In this document: positions 56,501 through 64,000 of the stretch, piece after piece
How positions within the stretch are numbered: position 1 is the first letter of the stretch
How the letters are laid out: every line of letters begins with the position of its first letter
NCBI GenBank assembly: GCA_025642075.2
Contig: JAODUO010000129.1
Span: 1-64,000 of the forward strand
Direction: 5' to 3'
DNA length: 64,000 bases
Source of the DNA: Ridgeia piscesae
Lineage: Eukaryota > Annelida > Polychaeta > Sabellida > Siboglinidae
Notes under the pieces: generated by a model
What the model saw: the letters and a program-made list of their open reading frames with translations, nothing else
The model's database searches: none
Told to the model about the DNA's origin: nothing
Position numbers and translations under genes: made by a program

Positions 56501-58899
56501 AACTATCAGCGAGGAGAACCACCTTCGATGAATGGCGTATGGAGCAGTGAGTCGCCAAGGTGTATGGTTAGGCTGAGCAGTGTCATTTCATTCATTTACA
56601 AACTTGCGTATGAGCGTCAGCACATTGGACAACTATCAGCGAGGAGAACCACCTTCAATGAAGGGCGTATGGAGCAGTGAGTCGCCAAGGTGTATGGTTC
56701 AGGCTGAGCAGTGTCATTTCATTCATTTACAAACTTGCGTATGAGCGTCAGCACATTGGACAACTATCAGCGAGGAGAACCACCTTCGATGAAGGGCGTA
56801 TGGAGCAGTGAGTCGCCAAGGGGTATGGTTAGGCTGAGCAGTGTCATTTCATTCATTTACAAACTTGCGTATGAGCGTCAGCACATTGGACAACTATCAG
56901 CGAGGAGAACCACCTTCAATGAAGGGCGTATGGAGCAGTGAGTCGCCAAGTGTATGGTTCAGGCTGAGCTGTGTCATTTCATTCATTTACAAACTTGCGT
57001 ATGAGCGTCAGCACATTGGACAACTATCACGAGGAGAACCACCTTCGAGATGGCACCAAGGTGTATGGTTCAGGCTGAGCAGTGTCATTTCATTCATTTA
57101 CAAACTTGCGTATGAGCGTCAGCACATTGGACAACTATCAGCGAGGAGAACCACCTTCAATGAAGGGCGTATGGAGCAGTGAGTCGCCAAGGTGTATGGT
57201 TCAGGCTGAGCAGTGTCATTTCATTCATTTACAAACTTGCGTATGAGCGTCAGCACATTGGACAACTATCAGCGAGGAGAACCACCTTCAATGAAGGGCG
57301 TATGGAGCAGTGAGTCGCCAAGGTGTATGGTTCAGGCTGAGCAGTGTCATTTCATTCATTTACAAACTTGCGTATGAGCGTCAGCACATTGGACAACTAT
57401 CAGCGAGGAGAACCACCTTCGATGAAGGGCGTATGGAGCAGTGAGTCGCCAAGGTGTATGGTTCAGGCTGAGCAGTGTCATTTCATTCATTTACAAACTT
57501 GCGTATGAGCGTCAGCACATTGGACAACTATCAGCGAGGAGAACCACCTTCAATGAAGGGCGTATGGAGCAGTGAGTCGCCAAGGTGTATGGTTCAGGCT
57601 GAGCAGTGTCATTTCATTCATTTACAAACTTGCGTATGAGCGTCAGCACATTGGACAACTATCAGCGAGGAGAACCACCTTCAATGAAGGGCGTATGGAG
57701 CAGTGAGTCGCCAAGGTGTATGGTTCAGGCTGAGCAGTGTCATTTCATTCATTTACAAACTTGCGTATGAGCGTCAGCACATTGGACAACTACCAGCGAG
57801 GAGAACCACCTTCGATGAAGGGCGTATGGAGCAGTGAGTCGCCAAGGTGTATGGTTCAGGCTGAGCAGTGTCATTTCATTCATTTACAAACTTGCGTATG
57901 AGCGTCAGCACATTGGACAACTATCAGCGAGGAGAACCACCTTCAATGAAGGGCGTATGGAGCAGTGAGTCGCCAAGATGTATGGTTCAGGCTGAGCAGT
58001 GTCATTTCATTCATTTACAAACTTGCGTATGAGCGTCAGCACATTGGACAACTATCAGCGAGGAGAACCACCTTCAATGAAGGGCGTATGGAGCAGTGAG
58101 TCACCAAGGTGTATGGTTCAGGCTGAGCAGTGTCATTTCATTCATTTACAAACTTGCGTATGAGCGTCAGCACATTGGACAACTATCAGCGAGGAGAACC
58201 ACCTTCGATGAAGGGCGTATGGAGCAGTGAGTCGCCAAGGTGTATGGTTCAGGCTGAGCAGTGTCATTTCATTCATTTACAAACTTGCGTATGAGCGTCA
58301 GCACATTGGACAACTATCAGCGAGGAGAACCACCTTCAATGAAGGGCGTATGGAGCAGTGAGTCGCCAAGGTGTATGGTTCAGGCTGAGCAGTGTCATTT
58401 CATTCATTTACAAACTTGCGTATGAGCGTCAGCACATTGGACAACTACCAGCGAGGAGAACCACCTTCGATGAAGGGCGTATGGAGCAGTGAGTCGCCAA
58501 GGTGTATGGTTCAGGCTGAGCAGTGTCATTTCATTCATTTACAAACTTGCGTATGAGCGTCAGCACATTGGACAACTATCAGCGAGGAGAACCACCTTCG
58601 ATGAAGGGCATATGGAGCAGTGAGTCGCCAAGGTGTATGGTTCAGGCTGAGCAGTGTCATTTCATTCATTTACAAACTTGCGTATGAGCGTCAGCACATT
58701 GGACAACTACCAGCGAGGAGAACCACCTTCGATGAAGGGCGTATGGAGCAGTGAGTCGCCAAGGTGTATGGTTCAGACTGAGCAGTGTCGTTCCATTCAT
58801 TGACAAACTTGCGTATGAGCGTCAGCACACTGGACAACTATCAACGAGAACCATCTTCGTTTTCGGGCGTATGGACCAGTGAGTCGCCAAGGTGTGACG
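53561..58899. repeat. 131-bp satellite array, about 41 monomers
   Basis: Head-to-tail monomers of 131 bp, each starting GCTGAGCAGTGTCATTTC and ending AAGGTGTATGGTTCAG. Central copies differ at a few sites (TTCAATGAAGG vs TTCGATGAAGG, CATATG vs CGTATG). The first and last copies are clearly more diverged. The array has no spacers, so it is not a CRISPR. The unit length is not a multiple of three, so open frames (up to 113 codons) are artefacts of the repeat. Confidence 0.97.
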
Positions 58900-59200
58900 G
58901 TTAATATTAATATTCATGCTTTTTATGCTATATATAATACATATATTAATGTAAATAATAATCGTAGTATGTAATGGTGTTCTCATTGGATGTTGGAAAC
59001 GGCGGTGTAAGGTCAAAGGTCAATAAGTACGTCAGGGTCAAATGTCACCAGTGCAGCGTCCCTGTGACGAACACGTGGCGCCCCTGGCGGATAGGTGACG
59101 AACCCGTGGTGCTCATTGCGGATAGGCTGTGAAGCAGTACGGTCTAAATTCAGGCGTTTTATTTTTGGCGGTTAGGATGTGAACAAGTGGCGATCTCTTA
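58900..59200. repeat. dispersed repeat with DR1 motif, copy 1
   Basis: Shares GGTCAA-rich words, GTGGCGCCC, a GAAC/GTGA pattern and a TTATTTTT-type segment with 62240-62520. It contains AGGTCAAAGGTCA at 59010-59022, a perfect DR1 nuclear-receptor-type direct repeat. Confidence 0.5.
59010..59022 (+). promoter_or_regulatory. perfect DR1 (AGGTCA-n-AGGTCA) motif
   Basis: AGGTCA A AGGTCA, the consensus for RXR/HNF4-type nuclear receptors. A degenerate second copy (GGGTCAAATGTCA) lies at 59036-59048. Use is unproven; no nearby gene is seen. Confidence 0.4.
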
Positions 59201-62200
59201 TGCTCTCCGTCACCCAATGACGTGACATGTGCGCTGATGCTAAAATTGGCATTATTAGAACACTATATCAAAGTCTAACCGTACTCTTGCCGACTTTTGA
59301 TTGGTTGGTACGAAATGTTGTCGACTTCGGATTGGTCTTTTTCATTTCGACACGCGCACGTGACTTGAACCCGACACAACTGGTTCCCACCTCGTTGTCC
59401 GTACACGTACTCGAATTCAAAATTACGGCCATTTGAAAATAATTTGAAAATAATAACTGATTTGAACAATACTTCTCATTTTCTAGGTCATTTTATGGTG
59501 GTTGTACAAGTGATAGACAGGTAATTGCTACAAGTTCCCTTTATACTGAGCGAACTACATTTAATCAAGGTTGTAGCATTATGGCAGTCAGAGGAATAAT
59601 AATGCAGAACTTGTTCGCAAGGAGATTTGTTGCATAATTTGGATAGCAGTGATCAAGCTTTTTAAAGTGCCAACAGTCTGGTTGGGCCGATGGAAGTAAT
59701 GGTATTTCGTCGAGAATTAACGTGGTACCAACGAAGCACAGAAGCTGCTGGAATATATCGCCGACAGGATCCAAGCGGTTGCCAGATCGGTCAGGCTGAA
59801 TAGGCTTGAAAGAGACTCCACGCTGGACACACTTGGCAACACGGATCAAACAATGACGCGGTTTAATGTGGCACCAACATACACGAACGAAAAACAAGCT
59901 TGTTTGACCATGTCATCATTGTTATCGTTTCAGGATACAGCACAATCCCCCATTATCTTGGAGATAAGATATTGCGCTTTCCAACAATATATTGCTTGGC
60001 CATTTTTTAATAATATAAAATAGCTACTTAGCCATGTTAATATCCAAAAGTTTTCAAAAGCGTCCAATTTCTAAAATTGATCGTTTTATGGTGACCTTGT
60101 TTGACCTCGGATTAATGCTTACTGCAACACTTGGCAACTACACGACAGGCCTAATCGTGACAGGGAGATGCAGGACTTTCCAATGATATAACATTTGGGT
60201 GTGTGTATGGGGGGCCATTTAAATCGGTCTGTTAGGTGGTTCTGCCGCTTGCCTATAAGAGGGGACATTACTTTCACAGCGTTAACGTTGGCGTTGTTAG
60301 CACCCATGGAAAACGGCGCAGTAATATTTATAGATCCGTCGTGCAGCATTCTCTCTAGCAATTTACAAACTCTGCGAATTTAAAAATAATTACTTATGTT
60401 CATCCAATTGAATCGCAGTGTTATGCACACTATTGCAGCCTATGCCAGTTCACATGGCAAACACTACACAAAACTAAATTATATACTAAAATATAATCAT
60501 TTAGCAATGGCGCGATTTCCTCGGCACAACACCGATAGTCAGCACACAAGCTATGCATTTACTCTCATCACTCTGCAAAATAAAGCAAAGATGACGGAAG
60601 GAGTCTGAAATATGGTGAGACTTTGTTTGAAGAGTATCACTAACTTTCTTTGTTTTGGTGATATTATGAAAGCTGACATTTGCACATTCGAGATGGTGTT
60701 ACCTGTATGTTTACTATTTTACGTAGAGATTGGTTGCATGCGATCTGTTACGCAAGAGTTTTGCGAACTAAAGCAAACATGCTTATGTAACATTGTACGG
60801 GATGGGTGCGGCAACCATCCGAAGGTGTGTGCGGACGCGGCGAACAGCGGATCATATGTGTAAGAGAGTCATTCGACTGCAACAGTAGCAGCAGCTTGCA
60901 TGCCAGTTGATGCCAATGGAAATCAGTTGGGATAATTAATGTTGTTTAATTGTATACATATTCAAAAAATCGATAATAACAATTATATAATTACTAATTA
61001 TATGCATATGTGTGTATGCATATGTAGAATACATTGGTGTGCTATGTGCTCATTTGAGTTATAAATGTATCGCACTCCAGGCGACGCCACAACGTAGTTA
61101 AATTAAAGAGAAGCGGATGGCGGCCAGCGAAGTGTAAACCAGTAAACCAGGGAGGCAGCATGCGCTAAGCGGCAGCCACGCAGGCGTCGACAGCGCGGGT
61201 TAAATGCGACAATGCCGAGCGGTGACATACCAGATGAATGTTGATGAAAGATTAATGAATTGTATGCGTCGTATTGTATGCTGAACTGTGTGAGTTGGAT
61301 CACTATGACTAAATATCATGAAGAGGATTTGCGGAAGACCTTTGTATGGGACATTATACATGTGTTTGTGACATGTTCAGTAATTTAATCGTTACAATAT
61401 TAATATAATCGAGTGTTGTTAACAAACGACGATTATATTACTGATAACGCAAAAGTAACAATACACCATTATAACGTATATAAACCAACGTTTCAATCAA
61501 TCATCTTCGGCATCCAAAATGTCCATGTATTTTTAACGGACAGTTTGCCTGTAACGCGGTTGTATACATATACATCCATCAGTGTAAACATCACTTCAGT
61601 AAATATGATCAACAAATTCACTTCGGAGTCGCTGGCAGTAGTTATCATGGCTATTGTTTTCTCAAGTAGTAGTAAACTGAAGACTATGTATATACACAAG
61701 TTACACCATCATAAGCCACACATCTCACCCATTGGTGTCATTGATTGAATAATGATGTATGAATGCATGAACCTGTTTGTTAACAAAGGTGTCTGAGATA
61801 CATGCTCGACAAGAGTTACTGACTTCGTTGTTTCTACCGTTTATGACAATTAAAATGAAATTATGACAATTAAAATGAAATAGCCGTATAGTTGGATGGG
61901 CTTAAAAGTAACATCAACAATAGCGTACGTGTCGCCTCCGTTTCGGCAAATAAATACTGTTCAGTTGTGTTATGTACGTGTCGCCTCCGTCTCAACAAAT
62001 ACATACTATTCACTTGTTCCATCTTTTGGAACTGGGCGGTGCGGCAAAAACAATCATGCAATATAAAATATCGAGGCCTTTGCTAGTTGCTAGTATCGAA
62101 CAGAACTGATGGTGAAAGATGAAAAGGGACATATAGTTCTATGTTATTAATCAAAAAATCACATTGTGGACACCAGTATTGGTACCGACATCCGTTGCAT

Positions 62201-62239
62201 TGATTTGACGGCAGTGGTATAGTATGTGCTTATCAATGT
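59201..62239. other. non-coding stretch of about 3 kb
   Basis: No gene recognised on either strand. The longest frames (minus 59565-59897, plus 61413-61748) show no domain. 61100-61220 is locally CpG-rich. Two small tandem duplications at 61842-62021 are listed separately. Confidence 0.45.
61842..62021. repeat. two adjacent short tandem duplications
   Basis: A 20-bp unit (ATGACAATTAAAATGAAAT) is present twice at about 61842-61880. A unit of about 49 bp starting GTACGTGTCGCCTCCGT occurs at about 61925 and 61974 with several differences. Confidence 0.8.
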
Positions 62240-62524
62240 ATATGTATGGAGCAGCGGAATGGAGGAAGAGCGTAGGAAGGTCAACGGTCAAATAGGGGTC
62301 AAGGTAAAAGGTCAGAGGTCATGTGGCGCCCATAGCAGATCATTCATGAACTGATTTCACATCCTACCGGACAGGTCACGAACTAGTACTGTCCAAATTC
62401 GGGCTTCTTATTTTTAAAACTAGGTTAAACGGGGTTGGAGGTCATGTAGTCCCCTTGGTGGATATGTGGTGAACCCCAAACAAGGTTAAAGAACAAGTGG
62501 CGCAATCTGACAGGTATGTCTTCT
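62240..62524. repeat. dispersed repeat with DR1 motif, copy 2
   Basis: Diverged relative of 58900-59200 in the same orientation. It contains AGGTCAGAGGTCA at 62309-62321, again a perfect DR1 with a different spacer base. Confidence 0.5.
62309..62321 (+). promoter_or_regulatory. perfect DR1 (AGGTCA-n-AGGTCA) motif
   Basis: AGGTCA G AGGTCA, preceded by several single TCAA/GGTCA half-sites at 62278-62302. Function unproven. Confidence 0.4.
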
Positions 62525-63545
62525 TTGGTAAAAAGATATCAAGTTTTCTTCGCTGCGTTGGAATACCACTGATGAAAAAGTTATGCATGGTTCTGTTAAC
62601 AATTACTGCTTCATGCTGTGCCTTCACAAGCCATTGTATTTAGTTGAATACTAACTTTAAAGGGCAAAACAGTCAATGGTTTGGTGTTATGCACCTAAAA
62701 GAATTTACACAAACTAACATTTGCATATACAATTAACAATAACCCGACACCATGAACGCGACCATCTTGATCGATGCAACCAATCAAAAATAATACGTCA
62801 CAGTGCCGACTGCTTGTTCTGCTCTTATAACAAAAGGAGAGCCAAGCAGTGCCTTACGTCAGTTTACAATGAAATCGCGACAGCAGTATGCCACACTGAT
62901 CCTCATACGGTTGTACCAACAATACAGGGAAACACAGTATCAGTGACCTGTCTTTGTTTGTTACCCTTTGAATCAACCAGAGAACTGAAACAGTGGTCCA
63001 GTGGATTCGTTAGAATTGACAGACAGACATAGACCGGATGCCAGCCAATCGGATTAGATTGACCTAACCATGAAAACGACCACAAACTGCCGCCAAACCT
63101 CTCCTCATATATCTTATATACATATACTTACACTAAGTTACAAACAGAATTCACTTGCATTCCTCTAACAATGAAAATTCACAAAATAAACGCGCAGGTC
63201 TCGACGGCAACTTCTTCGGCGGCTCTGCCGTTACTGTAAAATGGCTGTATAAGTTAGCTTTATACAACATACCTTTAGATGGTGCGTTTGTGCGCGCGAA
63301 AATCTATAAACTTTACTTACTGCATTCGTACACGTGAAACAGTTTAATTACTTATAAATAATACAACAATAATTAATTATTATCATCACTAGGATCTGCA
63401 GGAAATTATAAGTTTTATTATATTTTATTTCATAATTGTTTGTGGTGCTTCACAATACACTGCTATTAAAACATTATACTTGTAATAAGAAGAATACTAC
63501 CGACAGGTAATATTTTTAAATAAATAAAAATAAATGTTTCTATAT
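62525..63545. other. non-coding stretch
   Basis: No gene or element recognised. Confidence 0.5.
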
Positions 63546-63547
63546 AC

Positions 63548-63605
63548 AGTCGCGCCTCGCTATAACGCGACTAGTTATAACGCGAATTGGATATAACGTG
63601 GTCAG
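63548..63605 (+). mobile_element. pogo/Tigger-type terminal repeat
   Basis: CAGTCGCGCCTCGCTATAAC followed by GCGACTAG and TATAACGCGAATTGG, the CAGT(C/G)..ACCTC..TATAACG style typical of pogo/Tigger ends. No matching opposite end is found before the window ends, so the element either continues beyond 64000 or is a solo end. Confidence 0.6.
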
Positions 63606-64000
63606 TCGTAGACTGCTGTAATTAACTTCACTTATTTTATGTAGTCCTCGTGTTTGTCTTGTACAGGTGTTTCTAGAAACAATTTAATATTAAGAAATTT
63701 AACACAGAACTACAACTGCATTGCTGAGTTCGTTGTTTGTTGTACCCCTGAGTTTTGCTCTGCCGTCGGCTTCGCGACACCAATCCGATCGTTTTTCAAC
63801 CCGATCTATTGTGTAACTAGCATTTGGTTTCCGTGGTGACGTGTTAAGTGTTCGTTTAAAACGTGACCAATTCCTTTGATTGCATTTAATTAACTTTAGG
63901 CACAGTAAATTTAGTGCAAAGCATTGTTTGTTTGCGCCGATATGTTTGTTCGCTGTGGCTTCCGCGAACGGGCGCCTTCGCCGGCTTGTAAATGGCAATT
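63606..64000. other. sequence inward of the pogo-type terminus, no coding seen
   Basis: No transposase segment could be read on either strand; GC content rises over the last 60 bp. Confidence 0.4.

Noticed and set aside
53561..58899. CRISPR-like array or a repeated 76-residue protein
   Set aside because: Monomers are contiguous without spacers, and 131 is not divisible by three, so the frames are not maintained between units.
59565..59897. 110-residue minus-strand frame
   Set aside because: Cys-containing but no recognisable motif and no regulatory or splice context.

Overview
The window looks like a marine invertebrate animal genome, most likely a lophotrochozoan such as a mollusc or annelid; that placement is an inference. 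Support comes from spliced exons with GT-AG introns, an AT-rich background with long (AT)n, (TG)n and tetranucleotide microsatellites, tRNA-derived SINEs, many decayed non-LTR retrotransposons, hAT and pogo/Tigger DNA transposons, a Ty3/gypsy element and a 131-bp satellite. Nothing looks bacterial, and there are no operons.

Layout. 1-5.9 kb: non-coding, with a composite tetranucleotide array, two strong hairpins and two very old LINE fragments. 5.96-14.7 kb: the one convincing intact gene, six exons on the + strand encoding a predicted secreted 418-residue protein with a signal peptide, two kringle domains and five EGF-like repeats. All introns have consensus ends and the frame closes exactly. 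Its third intron is a chain of SINE and LINE pieces alternating with (AT)n. 15.8-16.9 kb: a probable hAT-type element carrying a LINE tail. 17.6-18.3 kb: tetranucleotide and dinucleotide arrays.

20.1-22.1 kb (-): a ZNFX1-like (RZ-type zinc finger) gene 3' end that keeps its introns but has two in-frame stops and a frame break. 23.3-28 kb (-): a broken Ty3/gypsy element fused at its integrase end to a LINE tail; a long (CA)n array has grown inside its reverse transcriptase. 28.4-33.2 kb: two diverged copies of an exon-like unit, a SINE, a CR1-like LINE tail split by a palindromic MITE, and a LINE endonuclease split by a hAT element with an 8-bp target duplication. 33.4-37.0 kb (+): a nearly complete CR1/Jockey-type LINE with PHD-like fingers, endonuclease and reverse transcriptase.

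39.0-41.0 kb: LINE ORF1 and endonuclease pieces. 42.0-43.0 and 50.1-52.3 kb: two decayed members of one large uncharacterised family (Cys-rich N terminus, FEN/PIN-like C terminus), preserving largely different parts. 44.0-44.8 kb: a broken DUF229-type exon. 46.3-48.5 kb: a decayed pogo/Tigger transposon with an inverted copy of its tail. 53.56-58.90 kb: about 41 copies of a 131-bp satellite with a duplicated 8-monomer block. 58.9-64 kb: non-coding, with two copies of a repeat carrying perfect DR1 nuclear-receptor motifs and a pogo-type terminus near the right edge.

Apart from the kringle/EGF gene, essentially every coding signal is mobile-element or pseudogene material. The most interesting biology is the kringle-kringle-EGF5 secreted protein, with its eight-cysteine kringles and single-exon EGF block, and the readable history of nested insertions.
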